A stretch of 64,000 nt of DNA, from positions 992,001 to 1,056,000 of the forward strand of contig OX439129.1 in NCBI GenBank assembly GCA_949318235.1, written 5' to 3'. The notes below the pieces were generated by a model. That model saw nothing but the letters and a program-made list of their open reading frames with translations. It was not told the DNA's origin and made no database searches. Origin of the DNA: Ecdyonurus torrentis. Lineage: Eukaryota; Arthropoda; Insecta; Ephemeroptera; Heptageniidae. Positions 36,401 to 50,929 of this stretch are shown piece by piece; the stretch's first letter is position 1, and the number at the start of each line of letters is the position of its first letter. The translations under genes and the position numbers were made by a program.

Positions 36401-39400
36401 TTTTTGATGATATCTCCGAAACTAATAAAGCTACAGGCATGCGGCTTAAACAAAAATATAGGACTAACAGACTTGCAAAGAAAAGGTTATTACACCTTAA
36501 TCGCTTCAATGCAAACATTCGCAGTTATAGAGAATCTCAGTGCTTTTTCACCGTAGTTTTTAGACTGTGAATACGATTTTTGATAATATCTCCGGCACTA
36601 ATTAAGCTACAGGCTTGCATTGTGAACTTAAATGTAGGACTTTTAGACTTGCAAAGGAAAGGTAATTACACCTTAATCGCTCCAATGCAAACTTGTGCAG
36701 TTATATAGAATTTTAGTGCTTTCTCATCGTACTTTTTAGACTGTGAATACGATTTTTGATGATATCTTGGAAATTAATAAAGCTACAGGCTTGCGGTTTA
36801 AACTAAAATGTAGGACTAACAGACTTGCAAAGAAAAGGTTATTACACCTTAATCGCTTCAATGCAAACGTGGGCAGTTATTAGAGAATCTCAGTGCTTTC
36901 TCAACGGAGTTTTCAGACTAAGAATACGATTTTTGGTGATATCTTTGAAACTAATAAAGATACAGGCTTGTGGTTTGAACTGAAATGGACTAACAGACTT
37001 GCAAAGAAAAGATTATTACATCTTAATCGCTCCAATGCAAACTTTCGCAGGTATAGAATATCTCAGTGCTTTCTCGTCGTACTTTTTAGACTACGAATAA
37101 GATATTTGATGATATCTCCGAAACTAATAAAGCTACAGGCTTGCGATTTGAACTAAAATGTAGGACTAACAGACTTGCAAAGAAATGGTTATTACACCTG
37201 AATCGCTCCATTGCCAACTTTCGCAGTTATTAGAGAGTCTCAGTGCTTTCTCATCGTACTTTTTAGACTGTAAATACGATTATTGATGATATCTCCGACA
37301 CTATTAAAGCTACAGGCTTGCGGTGTGAACTTAAATGTAGGAGTCACTGACTTGCAAAGAAAGGGTTATTACATCTTAATCGCTACAATGCAAACTTTCG
37401 CAGTTATAGAAAATCTCAGTGCTTTCTCATCGTACTTTTTAGACTGTAAATACGATTATTGATGATATCTCTGACACTATTAAAGCTACAGGCTTGCGGT
37501 GTGAATTTAAATGTAGGAGTAACTGACTTGCAAAGAAAAGGTTATTACATCCTAATCGCTAAAATGCAAACTTTCGCAGTTATAGAGAATCTCAGTGCTT
37601 TCTCATCGTACTTTTTAGACTGTGAATACGATTTTTGAAGATATCTCCGAAACTAATAAAGCTACAGGCTTTCGGTTGGAACTAAAATGTAGGACTAACA
37701 GACTTGCAAAGAAAAGGTTGTAACACCTTATTCGCTCCAATGCAAACTTTCGCAGTTATAGAGAATCTCAGTGCTTTCTCATCGTACTTTTTAGACTGTG
37801 AATACGATTTCTGATGATATCTCCGAAACTAATAAAGCTACAGGCTTGCGGTTTGAACTAAAATGTAGGACTAACAGACTTGCAAAGAAAAGGTTATTAC
37901 ACCTTAATCGCTTCAATGCAAACGTTCGCAGTTATAGAGAATCTTAGTGCTTTCTCAACGGAGTTTTCAGACTAAGAATACGATTTTTGATGATATCTCT
38001 GAAACTAATAAAGCTACAGGCATGCGGCTTGAACTAAAATATAGGACTAACAGACTTGCAAAGAAAAGGTTATTACACCTTAATCGCTTCAATGCAAACA
38101 TTCGCAGTTATAGAGAATCTCAGTGCTTTCTCACCGTAGTTTTTAGACTGTGAATACGATTTTTGATAATTTCTCCGGCACTAATAAAGCTACAGGCTTG
38201 CATTGTGAACTTAAATGTAGGACTATTAGACTTGCAAAGGAAAGGTAATTACACCTTAATCGCTCCAATGCAAACTTGTGCAGTTATATAGAATTTTAGT
38301 GCTTTCTCATCGTACTTTTTAGACTGTGAATACGATTTTTGATGATATCTCGGAAATTAATAAAGCTACAGGCTTGCGGTTTAAACTAAAATGTAGGACT
38401 AACAGACTTGCAAAGAAAAGGTTATTACACCTTAATCGCTTCAATGCAAACGTTCGCAGTTATAGAGAATCTCAGTGCTTTCTCAACGGAGTTTTCAGAC
38501 TAAGAATACGATTTTTGGTGATATCTTTGAAACTAATAAAGCTACAGGCATGCGGTTTGAACTGAAATGGACTAACAGACTTGCAAAGAAAAGATTATTA
38601 CACCTTAATCGCTCCAATGCAAACTTTTGCAGGTATAGAATATCTCAGTGCTTTCTCGTCGTACTTTTTAGACTACGAATAAGATTTTTGATGATATCTC
38701 CGAAACTAATAAAGCTACAGGCTTGCGGTTTGAACTAAAATGTAGGACTAACAGACTTGCAAAGAAATGGTTATTACACCTGAATCGCTCCATTGCCAAC
38801 TTTCGCAGTTATTAGAGAGTCTCAGTGCTTTCTCATCGTACTTTTTAGACTGTAAATACGATTATTGATGATATCTCCGACACTAATAAAGCTACAGGCT
38901 TGCATTGTGAACTTAAATGTAGGAGTCACTGACTTGCAAAGAAAGGGTTATTACATCTTAATCGCTACAATGCAAACTTTCGCAGTTATAGAAAATCTCA
39001 GTGCTTTCTCATCGTACTTTTTAGATTGTGAATACGATTTTTGAAGATATCTCCGAAACTAATAAAGCTACAGGCTTGCGGTTGGAACTAAAATGTAGGA
39101 CTAACAGACTTGCAAAGAAAAGGTAATAACACCTTATTCGCTCCATTGCAAACTTTCGCAGTTATTAAAGAATCTCAGTGCTTTCTCATCGTACTTTTTA
39201 GACTGTAAATACGATTATTGATGATATCTCTGACACTATTAAAGCTACAGGCTTGCGGTGTGAATTTAAATGTAGGAGTAACTGACTTGCAAAGAAAAGG
39301 TTATTACATCTTAATCGCTAAAATGCAAACTTTCGCAGTTATAGAGAATCTCAGTGCTTTCTCATCGTACTTTTTAGACTGTGAATACGATTTTTGAAGA

Positions 39401-42400
39401 TATCTCCGAAACTAATAAAGCTACAAGCTTGCGGTTGGAACTAAAATGTAGGACTAATAGACTTGCAAAGGAAAGGTAATTACACCTTAATCGCTCCAAT
39501 GCAAACTTTCGCAGTTATAGAAAACCTCAGTGCTTTCTCGTCGTACTTTTCAGACTGTGAATACGATTTTTGATAATATCTCCGGCACTAATAAAGCTAC
39601 AGGCTTGCATTGTGAACTTAAATGTAGGACTATTAGACTTGCAAAGGAAAGGTAATTACACCTTAATCGCTCCAATGCAAACTTGTGCAGTTATATAGAA
39701 TTTTAGTGCTTTCTCATCGTACTTTTTAGACTGTGAATACGAATTTTGATGATATCTCCGAAACTAATAAAGCTACAGGCTTGCGGTTTGAACTATATTG
39801 TAGGACTAACAGACTTGCAAAGAAAAGGTTATTACACCTTAATCGCTCCAATGCAAACTTTCGCAGGTATAGAATATCTCAGTGCTTTCTCGTCGTACTT
39901 TTTAGACTACGAATAAGATTTTTGATGATTTCTCCGAAACTAATGAAGCTACAGGCTTGCGGTTTAAACTAAAATGTAGGACTAACAGACTTGCAAAGGA
40001 ATGGTTATTACACCTGAATTGCTCCATTGCTAACTTTCGCAGTTATTAGAGAATCTCAGTGCTTTCTCATCGTACTTTTTAGACTGTAAATACGATTATT
40101 GATGATATCTCTGACACTATTAAAGCTACAGGCTTGCGGTGTGAATTTAAATGTAGGAGTAACTGACTTGCAAAGAAAAGGTTATTACATCCTAATCGCT
40201 AAAATGCAAACTTTCGCAGTTATAGAGAATCTCAGTGCTTTCTCATCGTACTTTTTAGACTGTGAATACGATTTTTGAAGATATCTCCGAAACTAATAAA
40301 GCTACAGGCTTTCGGTTGGAACTAAAATGTAGGACTAACAGACTTGCAAAGAAAAGGTTGTAACACCTTATTCGCTCCAATGCAAACTTTCGCAGTTATA
40401 GATAATCTCATTGCTTTCTCATCGTACTTTTTAGACTGTGAATACGATTTTTGATGATATCTCCGAAACTAATAATGCTACAGGCTTGCGGTTTGAACTA
40501 AAATGTAGGACTAACAGACTTGCAAAGAAAAGGTTATTACACCTTAATCGCTTCAATGCAAACGTTCGCAGTTATAGAGAATCTTAGTGCTTTCTCAACG
40601 GAGTTTTCAGACTAAGAATGCGATTTTTGATGATATCTCTGAAACTAATAAAGCTACAGGCATGCGGCTTGAACTAAAATATAGGACTAACAGACTTGCA
40701 AAGAAAAGGTTATTACACCTTAATCGCTTCAATGCAAACATTCGCAGTTATAGAGAATCTCAGTGCTTTCTCACCGTAGTTTTTAGACTGTGAATACGAT
40801 TTTTGATAATATCTCCGGCACTAATAAAGCTACAGGCTTGCATTGTGAACTTAAATGTAGGACTATTAGACTTGCAAAGGAAAGGTAATTACACCTTAAT
40901 CGCTCCAATGCAAACTTGTGCAGTTATATAGAATTTTAGTGCTTTCTCATCGTACTTTTTAGACTGTGAATACGATTTTTGATGATATCTCGGAAATTAA
41001 TAAAGCTACAGGCTTGCGGTTTGAACTGAAATGTAGGACTAACAGACTTGCAAAGAAAAGGTTATAACACCTTAATCGCTACAATGCAAACTTTCGCAGT
41101 TATAGAGAATCTCAGTGCTTTCTGATCGTACTTTGCAGACTGTGAATACGAATTTTGATGATATCTCCGAAACTAATAAAGCTACAGGCTTGCGGTTTGA
41201 ACTATATTGTAGGACTAACAGACTTGCAAAGAAAAGGTTATTACACCTTAATCGCTCCAATGCAAACTTTCGCAGGTATAGAATATCTCAGTGCTTTCTC
41301 GTCGTACTTTTTAGACTACGAATAAGATTTTTGATGATTTCTCCGAAACTAATGAAGCTACAGGCTTGCGGTTTAAACTAAAATGTAGGACTAACAGACT
41401 TGCAAAGGAATGGTTATTACACCTGAATTGCTCCATTGCTAACTTTCGCAGTTATTAGAGAATCTCAGTGCTTTCTCATCGTACTTTTTAGACTGTAAAT
41501 ACGATTATTGATGATATCTCTGACACTATTAAAGCTACAGGCTTGCGGTGTGAATTTAAATGTAGGAGTAACTGACTTGCAAAGAAAAGGTTATTACATC
41601 CTAATCGCTAAAATGCAAACTTTCGCAGTTATAGAGAATCTCAGTGCTTTCTCATCGTACTTTTTAGACTGTGAATACGATTTTTGAAGATATCTCCGAA
41701 ACTAATAAAGCTACAGGCTTTCGGTTGGAACTAAAATGTAGGACTAACAGACTTGCAAAGAAAAGGTTGTAACACCTTATTCGCTCCAATGCAAACTTTC
41801 GCAGTTATAGATAATCTCATTGCTTTCTCATCGTACTTTTTAGACTGTGAATACGATTTTTGATGATATCTCCGAAACTAATAATGCTACAGGCTTGCGG
41901 TTTGAACTAAAATGTAGGACTAACAGACTTGCAAAGAAAAGGTTATTACACCTTAATCGCTTCAATGCAAACGTTCGCAGTTATAGAGAATCTTAGTGCT
42001 TTCTCAACGGAGTTTTCAGACTAAGATTGCGATTTTTGATGATATCTCTGAAACTAATAAAGCTACAGGCATGCGGCTTGAACTAAAATATAGGACTAAC
42101 AGACTTGCAAAGAAAAGGTTATTACACCTTAATCGCTTCAATGCAAACATTCGCAGTTATAGAGAATCTCAGTGCTTTCTCACCGTAGTTTTTAGACTGT
42201 GAATACGATTTTTGATAATATCTCCGGCACTAATAAAGCTACAGGCTTGCATTGTGAACTTAAATGTAGGACTATTAGACTTGCAAAGGAAAGGTAATTA
42301 CACCTTAATCGCTCCAATGCAAACTTGTGCAGTTATATAGAATTTTAGTGCTTTCTCATCGTACTTTTTAGACTGTGAATACGATTTTTGATGATATCTC

Positions 42401-45400
42401 GAAAATAATAAAGCTACAGGCTTGCGGTTTAAACTAAAATGTAGGACTAACAGACTTGCAAAGAAAAGGTTATTACACCTTAATCGCTTCAATGCAAACG
42501 TTCGCAGTTATAGAGAATCTCAGTGCTTTCTCAACGGAGTTTTCAGACTAAGAATACGATTTTTGGTGATATCTTTGAAACTAATAAAGCTACAGGCATG
42601 CGGTTTGAACTGAAATGGACTAACAGACTTGCAAAGAAAAGATTATTACACCTTAATCGCTCCAATGCAAACTTTTGCAGGTATAGAATATCTCAGTGCT
42701 TTCTCGTCGTACTTTTTAGACTACGAATAAGATTTTTGATGATATCTCCGAAACTAATAAAGCTACAGGCTTGCGGTTTGAACTAAAATGTAGGACTAAC
42801 AGACTTGCAAAGAAATGGTTATTACACCTGAATCGCTCCATTGCCAACTTTCGCAGTTATTAGAGAGTCTCAGTGCTTTCTCATCGTACTTTTTAGAATG
42901 TAAATACGATTATTGATGATATCTCCGACACTAATAAAGCTACAGGCTTGCGGTGTGAACTTAAATGTAGGAGTCACTGACTTGCAAAGAAAGGGTTATT
43001 ACATCTTAATCGCTACAATGCAAACTTTCGCAGTTATAGAAAATCTCAGTGCTTTCTCATCGTACTTTTTAGATTGTGAATACGATTTTTGAAGATATCT
43101 CCGAAACTAATAAAGCTACAAGCTTGCGGTTGGAACTAAAATGTAGGACTAATAGACTTGCAAAGGAAAGGTAATTACACCTTAATCGCTCCAATGCAAA
43201 CTTTCGCAGTTATAGAAAACCTCAGTGCTTTCTCGTCGTACTTTTCAGACTGTGAATACGATTTTTGATGATATCTTTGAAACTAATAAAGCTACAGGCA
43301 TGCGGTTTGAACTGAAATGTAGGACTAACAGACTTGCAAAGAAAAGGTTATAACACCTTAATCGCTACAATGCAAACTTTCGCAGTTATAGAGAATCTCA
43401 GTGCTTTCTGATCGTACTTTGCAGACTGTGAATACGAATTTTGATGATATCTCGAAAATAATAAAGCTACAGGCTTGCGGTTTAAACTAAAATGTAGGAC
43501 TAACAGACTTGCAAAGAAAAGGTTATTACACCTTAATCGCTTCAATGCAAACGTTCGCAGTTATAGAGAATCTCAGTGCTTTCTCAACGGAGTTTTCAGA
43601 CTAAGAATACGATTTTTGGTGATATCTTTGAAACTAATAAAGCTACAGGCATGCGGTTTGAACTGAAATGGACTAACAGACTTGCAAAGAAAAGATTATT
43701 ACACCTTAATCGCTCCAATGCAAACTTTTGCAGGTATAGAATATCTCAGTGCTTTCTCGTCGTACTTTTTAGACTACGAATAAGATTTTTGATGATATCT
43801 CCGAAACTAATAAAGCTACAGGCTTGCGGTTTGAACTAAAATGTAGGACTAACAGACTTGCAAAGAAATGGTTATTACACCTGAATCGCTCCATTGCCAA
43901 CTTTCGCAGTTATTAGAGAGTCTCAGTGCTTTCTCATCGTACTTTTTAGACTGTAAATACGATTATTGATGATATCTCCGACACTAATAAAGCTACAGGC
44001 TTGCGGTGTGAACTTAAATGTAGGAGTCACTGACTTGCAAAGAAAGGGTTATTACATCTTAATCGCTACAATGCAAACTTTCGCAGTTATAGAATATCTC
44101 AGTGCTTTCTCGTCGTACTTTTTAGACTACGAATAAGATTTTTGATGATTTCTCCGAAACTAATGAAGCTACAGGCTTGCGGTTTAAACTAAAATGTAGG
44201 ACTAATAGACTTGCAAAGGAATGGTTATTACACCTGAATTGCTCCATTGCTAACTTTCGCAGTTATTAGAGAATCTCAGTGCTTTCTCATCGTACTTTTT
44301 AGACTGTAAATACGATTATTGATGATATCTCTGACACTATTAAAGCTACAGGCTTGCGGTGTGAATTTAAATGTAGGAGTAACTGACTTGCAAAGAAAAG
44401 GTTATTACATCCTAATCGCTAAAATGCAAACTTTCGCAGTTATAGAGAATCTCATTGCTTTCTCATCGTACTTTTTAGACTGTGAATACGATTTTTGAAG
44501 ATATCTCCGAAACTAATAAAGCTACAGGCTTTCGGTTGGAACTAAAATGTAGGACTAACAGACTTGCAAAGAAAAGGTTGTAACACCTTATTCGCTCCAA
44601 TGCAAACTTTCGCAGTTATAGAGAATCTCAGTGCTTTCTCATCGTACTTTTTAGACTGTGAATACGATTTTTGATGATATCTCCGAAACTAATAAAGCTA
44701 CAGGCTTGCGGTTCGAACTAAAATGTAGGACTAACAGACTTGCAAAGAAAAGGTTCTTACACCTTAATCGCTTCAATGCAAACGTTTGCAGTTATAGAGA
44801 ATCTTAGTGCTTTCTCAACGGAGTTTTCAGACTAAGAATACGATTTTTGATGATATCTCTGAAACTAATAAAGCTACAGGCATGCGGCTTGAACTAAAAT
44901 ATAGGACTAACAGACTTGCAAAGAAAAGGTTATTACACCTTAATCGCTTCAATGCAAACATTCGCAGTTATAGAGAATCTCAGTGCTTTCTCACCGTAGT
45001 TTTTAGACTGTGAATACGATTTTTGATAATATCTCCGGCACTAATAAAGCTACAGGCTTGCATTGTAAACTTAAATGTAGGACTATTAGACTTGCAAAGG
45101 AAAGGTAATTACACCTTAATCGCTCCAATGCAAACTTGTGCAGTTATATAGAATTTTAGTGATTTCTCATCGTACTTTTTAGACTGTGAATACGATTTTT
45201 GATGATATCTCGGAAATTAATAAAGCTACAGGCTTGCGGTTTAAACTAAAATGTAGGACTAACAGACTTGCAAAGAAAAGGTTATTACACCTTAATCGCT
45301 TCAATGCAAACGTTCGCAGTTATAGAGAATCTCAGTGCTTTCTCAACGGAGTTTTCAGACTAAGAATACGATTTTTGGTGATATCTTTGAAACTAATAAA

Positions 45401-48240
45401 GCTACAGGCATGCGGTTTGAACTGAAATGGACTAACAGACTTGCAAAGAAAAGATTATTACATCTTAATCGCTCCAATGCAAACTTTCGCAGGTATAGAA
45501 TATCTCAGTGCTTTCTCGTCGTACTTTTTAGACTACGAATAAGATATTTGATGATATCTCCGAAACTAATAAAGCTACAGGCTTGCGATTTGAACTAAAA
45601 TGTAGGACTAACAGACTTGCAAAGAAATGGTTATAACACCTGAATCGCTCCATTGCCAACTTTCGCAGTTATTAGAGAGTCTCAGTGCTTTCTCATCGTA
45701 CTTTTTAGACTGTAAATACGATTATTGATGATATCTCCGACACTATTAAAGCTACAGGCTTGCGGTGTGAACTTAAATGTAGGAGTCACTGACTTGCAAA
45801 GAAAGGGTTATTACATCTTATTCGCTACAATGCAAACTTTCGCAGTTATAGAAAATCTCAGTGCTTTCTCATCGTACTTTTTAGACTGTAAATACGATTA
45901 TTGATGATATCTCTGACACTATTAAAGCTACAGGCTTGCGGTTTGAATTTAAATGTAGGAGTAACTGACTTGCAAAGAAAAGGTTATTACATCCTAATCG
46001 CTAAAATGCAAACTTTCGCAGTTATAGAGAATCTCAGTGCTTTCTCATCGTACTTTTTAGACTGTGAATACGATTTTTGAGGATATCTCCGAAACTAATA
46101 AAGCTACAGGCTTTCGGTTGGAACTAAAATGTAGGACTAACAGACTTGCAAAGAAAAGGTTGTAACACCTTATTCGCTCCAATGCAAACTTTCGCAGTTA
46201 TAAAGAATCTCAGTGCTTTCTCATCGTACTTTTTAGACTGTGAATACGATTTTTGATGATATCTCCGAAACTAATAAAGCTACAGGCTTGCGGTTTGAAC
46301 TAAAATGTAGGACTAACAGACTTGCAAAGAAAAGGTTATTACACCTTAATCGCTTCAATGCAAACGTTCGCAGTTATAGAGAATCTTAGTGCTTTCTCAA
46401 CGGAGTTTTCAGACTAAGAATACGATTTTTGATGATATCTCTGAAACTAATAAAGCTACAGGCATGCGGCTTGAACTAAAATATAGGGCTAACAGACTTG
46501 CAAAGAAAAGGTTATTACACCTTAATCGCTTCAATGCAAACATTCGCAGTTATAGAGAATCTCAGTGCTTTCTCACCGTAGTTTTTAGACTGTGAATACG
46601 ATTTTTGATAATATCTCCGGCACTAATAAAGCTACAGGCTTGCATTGTGAACTTAAATGTAGGACTATTAGACTTGCAAAGGAAAGGTAATTACACCTTA
46701 ATCGCTCCAATGCAAACTTGTGCAGTTATATAGAATTTTAGTGCTTTCTCATCGTACTTTTTAGACTGTGAATACGATTTTTGATGATATTTCGGAAATT
46801 AATAAAGCTACAGGCTTGCGGTTTAAACTAAAATGTAGGACTAACAGACTTGCAAAGAAAAGGTTATTACACCTTAATCGCTTCAATGCAAACGTTCGCA
46901 GTTATAGAGAATCTCAGTGCTTTCTCAACGGAGTTTTCAGACTAAGAATCCGATTTTTGGTGATATCTTTGAAACTAATAAAGCTACAGGCATGCGGTTT
47001 GAACTGAAATGGACTAACAGACTTGCAAAGAAAAGATTATTACACCTTAATCGCTCCAATGCAAACTTTTGCAGGTATAGAATATCTCAGTGCTTTCTCG
47101 TCGTACTTTTTAGACTACGAATAAGATTTTTGATGATATCTCCGAAACTAATAAAGCTACAGGCTTGCGGTTTGAACTAAAATGTAGGACTAACAGACTT
47201 GCAAAGAAATGGTTATTACACCTGAATCGCTCCATTGCCAACTTTCGCAGTTATTAGAGAGTCTCAGTGCTTTCTCATCGTACTTTTTAGACTGTAAATA
47301 CGATTATTGATGATATCTCCGACACTAATAAAGCTACAGGCTTGCGGTGTGAACTTAAATGTAGGAGTCACTGACTTGCAAAGAAAGGGTTATTACATCT
47401 TAATCGCTACAATGCAAACTTTCGCAGTTATAGAAAATCTCAGTGCTTTCTCATCGTACTTTTTAGATTGTGAATACGATTTTTGAAGATATCTCCGAAA
47501 CTAATAAAGCTACAGGCTTGCGGTTGGAACTAAAATGTAGGACTAACAGACTTGCAAAGAAAAGGTAATAACACCTTATTCGCTCCATTGCAAACTTTCG
47601 CAGTTATTAAAGAATCTCAGTGCTTTCTCATCGTACTTTTTAGACTGTGAATACGATTTTTGAAGATATCTCCGAAACTAATAAAGCTACAAGCTTGCGG
47701 TTGGAACTAAAATGTAGGACTAATAGACTTGCAAAGGAAAGGTAATTACACCTTAATCGCTCCAATGCAAACTTTCGCAGTTATAGAAAACCTCAGTGCT
47801 TTCTCGTCGTACTTTTCAGACTGTGAATACGATTTTTGATGATATCTTTGAAACTAATAAAGCTACAGGCATGCGGTTTGAACTGAAATGTAGGACTAAC
47901 AGACTTGCAAAGAAAAGGTTATACCACCTTAATCGCTACAATGCAAACTTTCGCAGTTATAGAGAATCTCAGTGCTTTCTGATCGTACTTTGCAGACTGT
48001 AAATACGAATTTTGATGATATCTCCGAAACTAATAAATCTACAGGCTTGCGGTTTGAACTATATTGTAGGACTAACAGACTTGCAAAGAAAAGGTTATTA
48101 CACCTTAATCGCTCCAATGCAAACTTTCGCAGGTATAGAATATCTCAGTGCTTTCTCGTCGTACTTTTTAGACTACGAATAAGATTTTTGATGATTTCTC
48201 CGAAACTAATGAAGCTACAGGCTTGCGGTTTAAACTAAAA
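36401..48240. repeat. Second HOR domain (8-, 9- and 6-mer periods)
   Basis: A marker monomer ('gatgatatctctgaaac', 'gcatgcggcttgaac', 'aaaatataggac') starts at about 37947, 40587, 41996, 44807 and 46389, with intervals of 2640, 1409, 2811 and 1582 bp (15, 8, 16 and 9 monomers). The monomer set overlaps the core (m1, m2, m3 and m4 types), but it also contains the 'ccggcactaataaagctac', 'cttgcattgtgaac' and 'gactattagac' types absent from the core. The 'gactatattgtaggac'-like variant at about 39790, 41200 and 48056 marks related copies. No gene is seen. Confidence 0.93.
39736..42400. repeat. Tandem duplication of a 1409-bp unit in the second HOR domain
   Basis: The segment beginning at the 'gaactatattgtaggac' monomer (39736) restarts at 41145, 1409 bp later. 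Private variants are shared: 'ttgatgatttctccgaaac' with 'aatgaagctac', 'gataatctcattgctttctc' and 'aataatgctacagg'. One later change ('gattgcg' near 42026 against 'gaatgcg' near 40617) separates the copies. Confidence 0.82.
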
Positions 48241-50929
48241 TATAGTACTAACAGACTTGCAAAGAAAAGGTTATTACACCTTAATAGTTTCATTGCAAAC
48301 TTTCGCAGTTATTGAGAATCTCAGTGCTTTCTCAACGTAGTTTTCAGACTAAGAATACACTTTTTAATTATATCTTTGAAACTTAAAAAACTACAGGCTT
48401 ACAGTTTGAACTAAAATGTAGGACTAACAGACTTGCAAAGAAAAGATTAATACACCTTAATCGCTACAATGCAAACTTTTGCACTTATAGAGAATCTCAG
48501 TGCTTTCTCATCGTACTTTTTAGACTGCGAATAAGATTTTTGATGATATCATCGAAATTAATAAAGCTACAAGCTTGCGGTTTGAACTAAAATGTAGGAC
48601 TAACAGACTTGCAAAGAAAAGGTTATTACACCTTATTCGCTCCAATGCAAACTTTCGCAGTTATTGAGAATCTCAGTGCTTTCTCAACGTAGTTTTCAGA
48701 CTAAGAATACAATTTTTGATTATTTCTTTGAAACTTAAAAAACTACAGGCTTACAGTTTTAACTAAAATGTAGGACTAACAGACTTGCAAAGAAAAGGTT
48801 ATTACACCTTAATCGCTTCATTGCAAACTTTCGCAGTTATTGAGAATCTTAATGCTTTCTCAACGTAGTTTTCAGACTAAGAATAATATTTTTGATGATA
48901 TCTTTGAAACTTATAAAGCTACAGGCATGCGGTTTGAACTGAAATGTAGGACTAACAGACTTGCAAACAAAAGGTTATTACACCTTAATCGCTCGAATGC
49001 ATACTTTCGCAGTTATAGAAAACCTCAGTGCTTTCTCGTCGTACTTTTCAGACTGTGAATACGATTTTTAATGATATCTCTGAAACTATTAAAGCTACAG
49101 CTTTGCGGTTTGAACTTAAATGTAGCACTAACAGACTTGCAAAGAAAAGGTTATTACACCCTAAACGCTCCAATGCAAACTTTCGCAGTTATAGAGAATC
49201 TCAGTGCTTTCTCATCGTACTTTTCAGACTGTGAATACGATTGTTGATGATAAATCTGAAACTAATAAAGCTACAGGCTTGCGTTGTGAACTTAAATGTA
49301 GGAGTAACTGACTTGCAAAGAAAAGGTTATTACATCTTAATCGCTGCAATGCAAACTTTCGCAGTTATAGAGAATCTCAGTGCTTTCTCATTGTACTTTT
49401 TAGACTGCAAATATGATTTTTGATGATATCTCCGAAACTAATAAAGCTACAGGCTTGCAGTTTGAACTAAAATATAGTACTAACAGACTTGCAAAGAAAA
49501 GGTTATTACACCTTAATCGTTTCATTGCAAACTTTCGCAGTTATTGAGAATCTCAGTGCTTTCTCAACGTAGTTTTCAGACTAAGAATACAATTTTTAAT
49601 TATATCTTTGAAACTTAAAAAACTACAGGCTTACAGTTTGAACTAAAATGTAGGACTAACAGACTTGCAAAGAAAAGATTAATACACCTTAATCGCTACA
49701 ATGCAAACTTTTGCACTTATAGAGAATCTCAGTGCTTTCTCATCGTACTTTTTAGACTGCGAATAAGATTTTTGATGATATCATCGAAATTAATAAAGCT
49801 ACAAGCTTGCGGTTTGAACTAAAATGTAGGACTAACAGACTTGCAAAGAAAAGGTTATTACACCTTATTCGCTCCAATGCAAACTTTCGCAGTTATTGAG
49901 AATCTCAGTGCTTTCTCAACGTAGTTTTCAGACTAAGAATACAATTTTTGATTATTTCTTTGAAACTTAAAAAACTACAGGCTTACAGTTTTAACTAAAA
50001 TGTAGGACTAACAGACTTGCAAAGAAAAGGTTATTACACCTTAATCGCTTCATTGCAAACTTTCGCAGTTATTGAGAATCTTAATGCTTTCTCAACGTAG
50101 TTTTCAGACTAAGAATACGATTTTTGATGATATCTTTGAAACTTATAAAGCTACAGGCATGCGGTTTGAACTGAAATGTAGGACTAACAGACTTGCAAAC
50201 AAAAGGTTATTACACCTTAATCGCTCGAATGCATACTTTCGCAGTTATAGAAAACCTCAGTGCTTTCTCGTCGTACTTTTCAGACTGTGAATACGATTTT
50301 TAATGATATCTCTGAAACTAGTAAAGCTACAGCTTTGCGGTTTGAACTTAAATGTAGCACTAACAGACTTGCAAAGAATAGGTTATTACACCCTAATCGC
50401 TCCAATGCAAACTTTCGCAGTTATAGAGAATCTCAGTGCTTTCTCATCGTACTTTTCAGACTGTGAATACGATTGTTGATGATAAATCTGAAACTAATAA
50501 AGCTACAGGCTTGCAGTTTGAACTAAAATGTAGTACTAACAGACTTGCAAAGAAAAGGTTATTACACCTTAATCGCTTCATTGCAAACTTTCGCAGTTAT
50601 TGAGAATGTCAGTGCTTTCTCAACGTAGTTTTCAGACTAAGAATACAATTTTTGATTCTATCTTTGAAACTTAAAAAACTACAGGCTTACAGTTTGAACT
50701 AAAATGTAGGACTAACAGACTTGCAAAGAAAAGATTATTACACCTTAAACGTTACAATGCAAACTTTTGCACTTATAGAGAATCTCAGTGCTTTCTCATC
50801 GTACTTTTTAGACTGCGAATGAGATTTTTTAAGATATCATCGAAATTAATAAAGCTACAAGCTTGCGGTTTGACTTAAAATGTAGGACTAACAGACTTGC
50901 AAAGAAAAGGTTATTACACCTTAATCGCT